Source of the DNA: Litorimonas sp947503715
Lineage (GTDB): Bacteria; Pseudomonadota; Alphaproteobacteria; Caulobacterales; Maricaulaceae
Direction: 5' to 3'
Assembly (NCBI RefSeq): GCF_050271975.1
Contig: NZ_CP189850.1
Location: 1,550,001 to 1,614,000 of the forward strand
Length of the DNA stretch: 64,000 nucleotides
Shown here piece after piece: positions 39,855-48,033 of the stretch. The notes under the pieces were generated by a model, which was given only the letters and a program-made list of their open reading frames with translations, made no database searches and was not told where the DNA came from. A program made the position numbers and the translations under genes. Numbering within the stretch: the first letter of the stretch is position 1; each line of letters starts with the position of its first letter.

Positions 39855-40514
39855 ATGTCTGACACCGTCATCCCCCCCACACCGACCCGGGACGAATATC
39901 TGGATAATGGCCCGCGAAAAATGGGCTGGCTGGAGGCGGATGAACCGATAAGCCTGTTTGAGAAATGGCTCGGAAAAGCGGGCGAGACAGAGCTCAATGA
40001 CTCCAATGCGATGAGTGTCGCCACCGTCGATGCGCAAGGGGTGCCGGATGTGCGCATCCTGTTGCTCAAGGGGCTCAGCGAGGCAGGATTTGTTTTTTAC
40101 ACAAATAGTGAGAGCGCCAAGGGCGAGCAGTTGCAGGCCGCCGGGCAGGCGGCGCTCTGCTTTCACTGGAAGAGCTGGAAGCGGCAAGTGCGCGTGCGCG
40201 GCCGTGTTGAGAAAGTCTCTGATGCGGAGTCTGATGCCTATTTCGCGGAACGCGCGCGCGGCTCCCGCATCGGGGCGTGGGCGTCAGACCAATCCCGCCC
40301 CGTCGGCTCCCGCGAGGAGATCGTGGATGCGGTTCAAGCGGTCGAAGCCGAATATGAGGGCAGAGAGGTCCCGCGCCCGCCCCATTGGTATGGCTGGCGT
40401 GTTGTGCCTGACGCGATTGAGTTCTGGCAGGACGGCGCGTTCCGTCTGCATGACAGAATTGTTTTTTCACGCGCGACGGATGGTGGCTGGACCCGCACCC
40501 GTCTTTACCCTTAA
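39855..40514 (+). CDS. pdxH: pyridoxamine 5'-phosphate oxidase
   Basis: FMN-dependent enzyme making pyridoxal 5'-phosphate, 219 residues. Conserved blocks: N-A-M-S-V-A-T-V-D, R-I-L-L-L-K-G, F-Y-T-N-S-E-S-A-K-G, A-L-C-F-H-W-K-S-W-K-R-Q-V-R-V-R-G, and the C-terminal R-P-P-H-W-Y-G-W-R-V and R-L-Y-P. PLP is needed by the gcvP products and many aminotransferases. Single-gene unit followed after 30 bases by a DUF1499 gene. Confidence 0.96.
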   Translation: MSDTVIPPTPTRDEYLDNGPRKMGWLEADEPISLFEKWLGKAGETELNDSNAMSVATVDAQGVPDVRILLLKGLSEAGFVFYTNSESAKGEQLQAAGQAALCFHWKSWKRQVRVRGRVEKVSDAESDAYFAERARGSRIGAWASDQSRPVGSREEIVDAVQAVEAEYEGREVPRPPHWYGWRVVPDAIEFWQDGAFRLHDRIVFSRATDGGWTRTRLYP

Positions 40515-40544
40515 GACACCCTCACGCTGAGCATAGGACCTCCC

Positions 40545-41426
40545 ATGGCTGACCTGACACCGCCCCCCGCAAATGATCATTCCGACGATATAGCGATTCA
40601 TCCCAAACATAGCGGTGACAAGCGACGGAAATTGCGGCGCTGGGTGAACCGGATCACGCTGGCGCTGCTCATCCTTTCGCCGCTCATTTTCATCATCGCC
40701 GCCGTCGGATATAAACTTGGTTTATTCGATCTGGGTGTAGCCTTTGGTATGCTTAACCAGAAAATTGGGCCATTGGTGGTTTTAATTTGCGGAGCGTTTG
40801 GCCTCATCAGCGTCGTGCTCGCTTTTATCGTCAAACCTCGCAAAGGTCTGATCGTCGGCATATTGGCTGTTCTCATCCCACTTGTCGCGATCGGGAAGTT
40901 AAAGGCGACGGAAAAAGCAGTCTATGTGAAACTGCCCTTCATTCATGATGTCACCACGGACACGCAGGACCCGCCTGTCTTTGGTTCGGTCGTCATGGCG
41001 GAACGCGCCAAAGTTAAAGGTGTTAACACGGCGGATTATATCGGCAAAAAAGCGCCGAAATTCAACGCGCAGAAAGAGAAGACCGGCGAAGGCCTCGTCT
41101 CCGCTATGCAGACAAAAGCCTTTCCCGATATTCGTCCACTTGTAATCGATTCCTCCAAGGATGTGGTCTTCGGCGAAGCCTTAGCGACGGCGAAAGCCAT
41201 GGGTTGGAAGATCAAGGAACAAGATCCCGCGACGGGACGCATTGATGCGACGGATACGACATTCTGGTACGGTTTTCAGGACGACGTGACCATCCGTCTT
41301 CGCGATGCAAAGGGCGGCGGGACTGTTGTCGATGTCCGCTCATTGTCCCGCATCGGTGGGTCTGATCTCGGTAAAAACGCTGAACGCGTCGGTGAGTTTT
41401 TAGAGCGTATGGGTCAGACAGGTTAA
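40545..41426 (+). CDS. DUF1499 membrane protein
   Basis: A 293-residue protein with three N-terminal membrane helices (about 35-55, 66-88, 98-118) and a C-terminal DUF1499 domain of about 115 residues (F-P-D-I-R-P-L-V-I-D-S, A-L-A-T-A-K-A-M-G-W-K-I, T-T-F-W-Y-G-F-Q-D-D-V-T-I-R-L, then V-D-V-R-S-L-S-R-I-G-G-S-D-L-G-K-N-A). DUF1499 is widespread in alphaproteobacteria and plants with no settled function. Confidence 0.85.
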   Translation: MADLTPPPANDHSDDIAIHPKHSGDKRRKLRRWVNRITLALLILSPLIFIIAAVGYKLGLFDLGVAFGMLNQKIGPLVVLICGAFGLISVVLAFIVKPRKGLIVGILAVLIPLVAIGKLKATEKAVYVKLPFIHDVTTDTQDPPVFGSVVMAERAKVKGVNTADYIGKKAPKFNAQKEKTGEGLVSAMQTKAFPDIRPLVIDSSKDVVFGEALATAKAMGWKIKEQDPATGRIDATDTTFWYGFQDDVTIRLRDAKGGGTVVDVRSLSRIGGSDLGKNAERVGEFLERMGQTG

Positions 41427-41435
41427 GTCTGTAAC

Positions 41436-42344
41436 CTAGCGCGTGACGGGCGTCAGCGTGTAAGTCTGGCGCAGACCATCATGTCCATCCGCCAAGACGC
41501 GACCTGTTTCGCGCAAGTGAATCATATGCGACAACACACTATGCGCCGCCGCCGGGTGCAGGCGTTTATCGACATCGACATAGAGTTTCGCGACAATATC
41601 ACCTATGGTTTCGAGCCCCGCTTCCAATGCTGCCAAAATCTGGGCCTCCCGCTTTGAACGGTGGTCAATATAGGCCTGCACGAAAGGGCGAACATCTGTA
41701 ATTTCCGGCCCATGCGTGGGGCGGATGACGTCAAAGTCACGGATCAGAACTTCATTCAGACTATTTAGATAGTCACCCATATGTCCGTCCGGTGGTGAGA
41801 CGACGGAGGTTGACCAGCCCATAATATGATCGCCCGAGAAAAGCGTGTTTTCCTCTTGCAGGGCATAGCAGAGATGATTGGATGTATGGCCGGGCGTGTG
41901 CAGCGCTTCCATCGTCCAGCCGTCACCCTCAATCACGTGGCCATCACGGATTTCGACATCGGGTTTGAAAGACAAGTCATCGCCGGCTTCTAGCCGCACT
42001 TCGCCGCCCTGTGGGGGCTTGGGCTGGACGCCAAAGCCGTAAACTTGGCAGCCATACTCGCTTGCCAGCGGTTTGGCCATGGGGCTGTGGTCGATATGGT
42101 GATGCGTGACGAGAACATGCGTGACGGTTCGGCCTGCGAGGGCTTTTTTCAACGCGGCCTTGTGGTTTTCGGTCTCAGGCCCCGGGTCAATCACGCAAAC
42201 ATTTTTGTTTCCGATAATATAAACGCCAGTCCCCGTATAGGTGAACGGCCCGGGATTATCGGCAATCACACGTTGGACCATTGGGCTGACCTGTGTGGCC
42301 ACGCCATAGTCGAAATCAAAGGTTCTGACGAAAGGGATTCCCAT
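41436..42344 (-). CDS. metallo-beta-lactamase-fold hydrolase
   Basis: A 302-residue MBL-fold hydrolase with the metal motif V-T-H-H-H-I-D-H-S and further ligands in H-T-P-G-H-T-S-N-H, F-S-G-D-H and P-T-H-G-P-E. The C-terminal winged-helix-like tail (A-H-S-V-L-S-H-M-I-H-L-R) is typical of LACTB2-type RNase-like or thioesterase MBL proteins. The substrate is unknown. Its start overlaps the stop of the following unknown gene (TAATG). Confidence 0.9.
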   Translation of the reverse strand: MGIPFVRTFDFDYGVATQVSPMVQRVIADNPGPFTYTGTGVYIIGNKNVCVIDPGPETENHKAALKKALAGRTVTHVLVTHHHIDHSPMAKPLASEYGCQVYGFGVQPKPPQGGEVRLEAGDDLSFKPDVEIRDGHVIEGDGWTMEALHTPGHTSNHLCYALQEENTLFSGDHIMGWSTSVVSPPDGHMGDYLNSLNEVLIRDFDVIRPTHGPEITDVRPFVQAYIDHRSKREAQILAALEAGLETIGDIVAKLYVDVDKRLHPAAAHSVLSHMIHLRETGRVLADGHDGLRQTYTLTPVTR

Positions 42345-43234
42345 TATAGGCGACTCTCTACCCCGTCCCGCAGGGCAAGGCCAAGTGTTTTAACGGCAGA
42401 TAACTTTTCTTTGAGGGGCAGGGCCAACGGCGGGCCCATATCCGTCTTGTTTACATCCACGATATAAAGACGTCCATCCGCAGCATCACGCAGAATATCC
42501 AATCCACCCCAGTCGAGGCCCATAGCGGCGCAAAACGTACTAATTTGTTCAATTTCTTCATTACTGAAACAGGTGTCCGCTGTTGTAATCCGCACCCGCG
42601 TGTTCAGGTTCGCAAAGCGCTGGTCGATGGGGCGCTCCTTTAAAAAGACCAGGGGGATTTCCCCAAACACGGTCGGGCAACGATAATCGAGGACCGTCCC
42701 GCCCTGCGTCCGGTTGTCGATGAGGCGTTGATAGACGCGTCCGGCAGCGGCAGGTTTTGGCCGCGTCTCAATCGTCGCATCATGCACGCCGTTCTCTTCT
42801 CCTTTTTCGAGATAGGGTCCGCTCGCCGTTTCGGGGTCGGTTGCAAGGTCATAGCCAAAAATGGCTTCAAAGGTTTTGGCGACATGTGATTTGGAAATAT
42901 CCGTGCAGGCGCCATTAATATGCAGGCTGTCATCCAAACTCAGCTGATCTGTGACTGTCTGGTCTGAGAAATGAAGGACAACAGAGCCTTCCGCCTCATG
43001 CCGCAATCCGCCCTGACGTAGAGCGCCCCAGATCAGATACCAGGGGCGGGGCTTGATTTGCGCAAAGCTAAGACCGGATAAGCGCGCCGCTTTTGGACGC
43101 AAAGCTTCAGCAATGATATAAAGCCCCCCACGCCACACATCCAAGATCAGGCCGCGCGAAAAACGAATCTCCGCCCCCGTTTCGCGCACCCGCACGCCGC
43201 GCCAGGACCAATCAAAATCTGAAAATACGGACAT
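42344..43234 (-). CDS. hypothetical protein, ATP-grasp-like C-terminus
   Basis: A 296-residue cytosolic protein of unknown family. The C-terminal part (M-G-L-D-W-G-G-L-D-I-L-R-D, then L-Y-I-V-D-V-N-K-T-D-M-G-P-P) resembles the end of ATP-grasp ligases, where an Asp/Glu and an Asn coordinate magnesium. This is a visual match only. It is coupled upstream of the MBL hydrolase, so the two may act on the same compound. Confidence 0.65.
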   Translation of the reverse strand: MSVFSDFDWSWRGVRVRETGAEIRFSRGLILDVWRGGLYIIAEALRPKAARLSGLSFAQIKPRPWYLIWGALRQGGLRHEAEGSVVLHFSDQTVTDQLSLDDSLHINGACTDISKSHVAKTFEAIFGYDLATDPETASGPYLEKGEENGVHDATIETRPKPAAAGRVYQRLIDNRTQGGTVLDYRCPTVFGEIPLVFLKERPIDQRFANLNTRVRITTADTCFSNEEIEQISTFCAAMGLDWGGLDILRDAADGRLYIVDVNKTDMGPPLALPLKEKLSAVKTLGLALRDGVESRL

Positions 43235-43261
43235 GAGAATGCGCTATGGTTTTCTCAAATC

Positions 43262-43840
43262 CTAACGGACGCGCTTGACTTTTATTTCACGGCCTTTGCC
43301 ATCAAATTGAAGAGAGTAACTCCCCAAAGCCCCCGTTTTGATTTCTGCGATAAGCGGGCGCTTGTCTGAAACTTTAGGGGGTCTGCGTGTCACCGAGCCG
43401 ACCTGCTCCCAGACTTGTCCGTTCTTGAGGTAAACCCGTAATTTTTTATACCCAAATGTATCAATTCTTGAAACCTGTTGCGAGATTGAGGTGATCTCCG
43501 GGACTTTAACTTTCGCAACTTTTTCGTCTTTCTGAGCGATGATGACGGGCCTTACCAGATCATCCTTTTTCTGAGCGGTTTTATCTCCGAAGTTTTTCTC
43601 AGCTTGCTCTATTTTGGAGGCCGGGCTTTCGACACTTTCCACTTTTGGCGGATTTGAAATGGATGATGTGGGGAAGAGTGCGTCATAACACTGTAATCTC
43701 TGTGCGGGATCTGGTGTGGCTTGACAGGCCTCAATGCCCGCCATTTGCGCCGTCGCCGTTGAGGTGAACATGAAGGAGAGTGCGGTTACGCAGGCCGATA
43801 AAGTCAGGATACGGTTGGATTTACTTTTAAGTCTATACAT
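43262..43840 (-). CDS. hypothetical exported protein
   Basis: A 192-residue protein with a long signal peptide (S-F-M-F-T-S-T-A-T-A-Q), a conserved-looking C-Q-x-T-P-D-P-A-Q-R-L-Q-C-Y-D-A-L-F segment with two Cys near residues 39 and 51, a low-complexity middle, and a C-terminal beta domain (K-K-L-R-V-Y-L-K-N-G-Q-V-W-E-Q). The C-x11-C segment is like those in small periplasmic proteins annotated DUF1311-like, but I cannot assign it. Confidence 0.65.
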   Translation of the reverse strand: MYRLKSKSNRILTLSACVTALSFMFTSTATAQMAGIEACQATPDPAQRLQCYDALFPTSSISNPPKVESVESPASKIEQAEKNFGDKTAQKKDDLVRPVIIAQKDEKVAKVKVPEITSISQQVSRIDTFGYKKLRVYLKNGQVWEQVGSVTRRPPKVSDKRPLIAEIKTGALGSYSLQFDGKGREIKVKRVR

Positions 43841-44147
43841 ATTCGGTTCCCCACAGATTTAAGGCGGTGCCGGCGGCGTTTGTGTCCAACGTCATGCTTA
43901 AGTCACTGTGGGAAGGTTTTACAATGAAAATTCTCGTGACCGCGACGGGTCAAGACCAGAGGATATCCGTGCTGTTGCTATCATTTCGTTCAAAAGTGGT
44001 AAATTTGCAACAAAGAGCCCAAAAAACTCACGAACACTGTTTTTTTTCTAACAATTTCGTCAGGTTGCCCTTGAATGCATTAAATTTATGACATCTAACA
44101 GCACCAACGAGGCAAAAAAGCCACGATGTTCTAGGAAGGGTTTAACA
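43841..44147. other. upstream region of the TonB-dependent receptor
   Basis: No gene with support here. The 307 bases are AT-richer than the surroundings, with a run of eight T at 44039-44046. A TTGCCC at 44065-44070 followed by AT-rich DNA may be part of a promoter. A possible extended receptor start at 44088 is not preferred over 44148, which has aggaaggg 8 bases upstream. Confidence 0.4.
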
Positions 44148-47100
44148 ATGAACATGCGAGAGAAATCAAAACTACTACAAAGTTCAATTCTATCTACCGT
44201 ATTATTCGGCGCTGCATTTGCAGCAAATGCACAAGACGCGGATCCAATACTAGATGATGATGTCATTGAAATTGAGCAGGCCGAAGATACGGCTTTGGAA
44301 GCTGATGATGACCTTATGGTTGTCACGGGTTCGCGTCTGCGTCGGAGCGAGTTCACGTCAGCCTCACCGCTTCAGGTTATTGATGGCGAATTTGCCCGTG
44401 ACCTTGGCCTCGTCGATGCTTCTGATCTTCTCGGTCAAACAACCGTTGTTCAGGGTCAGCAAATTACGACCGGTTTGTCCACATCAGCTGGTAACCTTTC
44501 TGAAAGCGGTCCGGGTTCCGCGACGGCTTCATTGCGCGGACTGAACCCAGGCCGTACACTTGTTCTTGTGAATGGTCGTCGTCTTGCACCTGCGGGTGTT
44601 CGCGGTGCACCATCCGCGCCTGACCTCAACTTGATCCCCGGCTCCTTGATTGAGCGCGTTGACGTTCTCCTTGACGGTGCGTCAGCCGTTTATGGTTCCG
44701 ATGCGGTTGCGGGTGTTGTTAACTATGAACTTAGAAGAGAGTTCGAAGGTCTTCAGCTTGATGCTTTCGCGACTGTCCCTGAACTCCCTGGAAATGCCGG
44801 ACATCAGGAAGTGTTCTCTGCAACAACCGGTGTTTCGAACGATAAAGGCTTCTTGACACTTGCGATTGAGCATAGTCGTCAGGCTGGATATGCCGAAAGT
44901 GCATTGTCAGATTTCTACTCTCCCTATGGCGGTGGGTGCCGGAGTGCTGTTACGCTTGGTGCCAGTGGTACAGTTTACAATCCGGATCTGTGTACGGGTT
45001 CATTCGGTGCCGGCGCGGTCAGTGGCTCACCATTTGGTTTCCTCGCATATCAAGAAGGTGCGAATGAAGATGGAATTCCAGAAAACTTTGTTCCTATTGG
45101 CATTACGGGGACTCTGATTCAGCCCGACGATGTTAACGGTCAACGTCTTCTTCTTTTCCCTGAAGAATTGAATGCAGCATTTGCGCCTGATTTCCAGCGG
45201 ACATCACTTTACACAATCGGTGAGTATGACACCGGCCTTTACGGTGGTATGACCGCTTACTTTGAAGCGTCATATGCCAGCCGTGAAACGCGGACGGATA
45301 CATCCGGTCAAGGCAGTATTCCTTTGCTTGATGAATACGTCTTTAGCCCGTTCGCTGGCTCTGGTGCACAGCCTACGCTTTTCTTCAATAACCGTTTCCA
45401 GAACGACACAAATGTTGCGCAAACCCGCGTCATTGGTGGACTGAAAGGGGATCTTCCATTCCTTGAGAATATTGGTCTGAAGAACTGGGGGTATGATGCA
45501 TATTGGAGCTATTCACGTTCCAGTGGTCAAGACAGTGTTTCCGGTGTGCCATTCTTCCCACGTTTGGAGCAGACTCTGGCAAATACACGTATTGATGAAG
45601 CGACAGGCGAAGCCGTTTGTGATCCACGGTCTATACCGGGTGTTGGGCAGACAGTCGAATGTCGCCCACTCAACTTTTTGGATCCAACATTCATCTTTAC
45701 AGGCCGTTTTGATAACGAGGAAGATAATGCTTATCTCTTCCCGAATCGCCTAACAGATACAATTGTCAAGCAGTCTACTATTTCCGGATATATGTCTGGT
45801 GACTTGTTCGAAATTCCATTCGGCGGAACAGTTATTGCTGGTTTTGGTGGCGAATATCGCGAAGATCAAATTGAGACCAGAACATCTCTCGCGGGAGATT
45901 TTCAGGGTTTCTTCAACGATCCGGGCTCAAACGGCACACGTGACCTGACAGAGTTTTTTGGTGAGCTCGAAATTCCGCTTATCAAAGACAAGCCGGGCAT
46001 CGAAGAGCTGACATTAAACTTGGCAGGTCGTTATACGGATGAGTCAAACTTTGGTTCTGCTGAAACTTACAGCGTCAAAGGTCAGTATTCTCCGACTGAT
46101 TGGCTAAGCTTTGCTGCAACTTACGGAACATCTTTCCGTGCGCCAAACTTGGGCGAGCAATTCGGCGGGAGTGTGACTGGTTTCGCAAACCCGAATGACC
46201 CTTGTCGGACGCCTGGCATTACGGTTCCATTCACGGATTTCGATAATGATCCAAATACGCCGGACACACGAAATTATGACCCGACTTTGGAAAACCGCTC
46301 TCAAATCGTTCTTGATAACTGTTTGAATGGTGGTGGACCGTTCGGCATTCCTGCGACAAACCCATTCAATTTGGGTATTCGTGGCCTTGGCGGTACGAAC
46401 CCGGTCTTCTTTGGTGCGCCAACACGTGTTGCTAGTGGTTCAAACCCAGAATTGGATCCCGAAACGTCGTCTGCTCTCTCTATTGGTGCGACAATTGATC
46501 AGCCTTGGTTTGATGACTTTGATTTCAAATTGGCTGTAAATTACTTCGAAATCACGATTGAAGATGAAGTTAACTCTCTTACAGCTGCTACGATTGTAAA
46601 CCGATGCTATAATTCACCCGGTTTGACTGATCCTACATGTGAGTTCCTCGTTCGTGATCCTTTGGATCCAAGTGATGACACAACAGGTGAAATTTCATTC
46701 GTTTCCGCGCTGAACCAGAACTTGGGTGATCAAGTCGTCGAAGGTATCGATTATAACGCAGAATTCGGATTTGATTTTGAGCTTCCGGGTGTTGATGACG
46801 CGTTTGATTACCGTTTGATCGGTCGTGCAACGCAATCTCTAACGCAGACGATTGAGCAATTTACCGTTGATGGAACCGACCTAAATGATCAGCTTAACGA
46901 GTATGGTAACCCTGAGTGGCGTCTGACTCTGACGAACACTTTGAACTGGCGTGATTTCTCATTCCTCTTCCAATCTCGTTTCATTGACAGCCAGATCGAA
47001 GATAATGTCGAAGAGAACCGCAATGAGGTCGTCACGACATTCTTCTCGAACTGTTCGCGTGCAGAAGGTCGTGCATCCGGTGGACCGGATGAGGCTTGTC

Positions 47101-47306
47101 GTCAGCTTGATGATCTCGAAAGCTACTGGAACCACACAGCGTCTTTTGCATTCTCACGTGACTCTTATGTTGTCCGTGTAGGTGTGAACAACCTGTTTGA
47201 TACGGCTCCGCCTCTGACAACAAATAACGACTTGGGCAACCTCGGCGGTATTGGTTACGATATCGGTGGCCGGACTTACTTCGCGAACGTAACGAAGACT
47301 TTCTAA
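44148..47306 (+). CDS. TonB-dependent outer-membrane receptor
   Basis: A large TonB-dependent receptor, about 1052 residues from ATG 44148. Signal peptide ends at F-A-A-N-A-Q-D. A plug domain follows with V-V-T-G-S-R-L-R-R, G-S-A-T-A-S-L-R-G-L-N-P-G-R-T-L-V-L-V-N-G-R-R and V-D-V-L-L-D-G-A-S-A-V-Y-G-S-D-A-V-A-G-V, then a long barrel with several Cys-containing loops and C-terminal G-R-T-Y-F-A-N-V-T-K-T-F. The R-G-L-N-x-x-x-T-L-V-L-V-N-G-R-R type is common in receptors for carbohydrates or peptides in marine alphaproteobacteria; substrate unknown. The TonB locus 3 kb downstream probably energises it. Confidence 0.94.
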   Translation: MNMREKSKLLQSSILSTVLFGAAFAANAQDADPILDDDVIEIEQAEDTALEADDDLMVVTGSRLRRSEFTSASPLQVIDGEFARDLGLVDASDLLGQTTVVQGQQITTGLSTSAGNLSESGPGSATASLRGLNPGRTLVLVNGRRLAPAGVRGAPSAPDLNLIPGSLIERVDVLLDGASAVYGSDAVAGVVNYELRREFEGLQLDAFATVPELPGNAGHQEVFSATTGVSNDKGFLTLAIEHSRQAGYAESALSDFYSPYGGGCRSAVTLGASGTVYNPDLCTGSFGAGAVSGSPFGFLAYQEGANEDGIPENFVPIGITGTLIQPDDVNGQRLLLFPEELNAAFAPDFQRTSLYTIGEYDTGLYGGMTAYFEASYASRETRTDTSGQGSIPLLDEYVFSPFAGSGAQPTLFFNNRFQNDTNVAQTRVIGGLKGDLPFLENIGLKNWGYDAYWSYSRSSGQDSVSGVPFFPRLEQTLANTRIDEATGEAVCDPRSIPGVGQTVECRPLNFLDPTFIFTGRFDNEEDNAYLFPNRLTDTIVKQSTISGYMSGDLFEIPFGGTVIAGFGGEYREDQIETRTSLAGDFQGFFNDPGSNGTRDLTEFFGELEIPLIKDKPGIEELTLNLAGRYTDESNFGSAETYSVKGQYSPTDWLSFAATYGTSFRAPNLGEQFGGSVTGFANPNDPCRTPGITVPFTDFDNDPNTPDTRNYDPTLENRSQIVLDNCLNGGGPFGIPATNPFNLGIRGLGGTNPVFFGAPTRVASGSNPELDPETSSALSIGATIDQPWFDDFDFKLAVNYFEITIEDEVNSLTAATIVNRCYNSPGLTDPTCEFLVRDPLDPSDDTTGEISFVSALNQNLGDQVVEGIDYNAEFGFDFELPGVDDAFDYRLIGRATQSLTQTIEQFTVDGTDLNDQLNEYGNPEWRLTLTNTLNWRDFSFLFQSRFIDSQIEDNVEENRNEVVTTFFSNCSRAEGRASGGPDEACRQLDDLESYWNHTASFAFSRDSYVVRVGVNNLFDTAPPLTTNNDLGNLGGIGYDIGGRTYFANVTKTF

Positions 47307-47330
47307 GTCAGTTTGAGTTTTGAATTTCTA

Positions 47331-47357
47331 AAGCCCCGCTTTGGCGGGGCTTTTTTT
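47331..47357 (+). terminator. Rho-independent terminator of the receptor gene
   Basis: AAGCCCCGC / GCGGGGCTT stem followed by seven T, 25 bases beyond the receptor stop codon. Confidence 0.93.
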
Positions 47358-47359
47358 AT

Positions 47360-48033
47360 GCGCGACGTCTAGGATATAGTTACCGATTTTGGGCAGGGTC
47401 TAAGATCGGTTTTGGCGTCGTAGTAGTAAATAAAACACGCGCTATGGCCCGCTTCACAACCCGGTGTAGGACTTTAAATTTTGCTTTTCATAGCGCCGCT
47501 AACGGCGCTCAAGGCATGGCCGTTTAGGAGATTGTAGATCAGAGGGCAGGTTGATGAGACCCGTGTAGAACGACTACATTTCCATAGAACTTACTTGAAC
47601 TGCCCGGACGGGTTCCTCCGTCGCGCGCCGATGGGCCGGTTTTGTAGACGCTATTAAAGCCGAACAAGACCTTGATCCTCTTGAACAAATTTACTGTCCC
47701 TCAGGTCTTTTGCTGAGGTCAATGCTGCTATTCGTCAATGGGTGTGCGTGCTTGAAGAACTTTTGAACACATGCTCAGCCAAGCATGCTGGGGGCATCCA
47801 TGCACATTGGCCTGAGCGTGGTTTTCATCAGCTGGAGTGCGAGTTTGAAAAAGGCCACGCGCAAACTGTCTTTCACGTATCGAATTAGAAGAAACTGTTC
47901 CAAATGCGACAGACCGAGTTTGGATAATTCAATGTAACTTGCGTGAAATGAATGAGAGGCAAGTGACCCGCCTCTCCGGTGTGATGTTTTATTGTGGCCT
48001 TAGTTCCTGTAAGCCTAAAGGCGCTGATACGAG
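47360..48033. other. gene-poor region between receptor and sppA
   Basis: About 670 bases without an intact gene. It holds a perfect 7-bp hairpin (AGCGCCG-CTAA-CGGCGCT, 47492-47509) with no U-tract and, from about 47618, a set of short overlapping open frames that read like a broken coding sequence. Confidence 0.5.
47618..47990 (+). pseudogene. possible decayed coding sequence with frameshifts
   Basis: Three frames can be joined on the plus strand: one reading W-A-G-F-V-D-A-I-K-A-E-Q-D-L-D-P-L-E-Q-I-Y-C-P-S-G (from about 47627), one from about 47700 reading F-A-E-V-N-A-A-I-R-Q-W-V-C-V-L-E-E-L-L, then F-H-Q-L-E-C-E-F-E-K-G-H-A-Q-T-V-F-H-V up to a stop at 47888, and one from about 47880 reading L-E-E-T-V-P-N-A-T-D-R-V-W-I-I-Q-C. 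Composition is protein-like in each, and switches occur without overlap, which fits a pseudogene. Family unknown. Could be chance. Confidence 0.3.
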
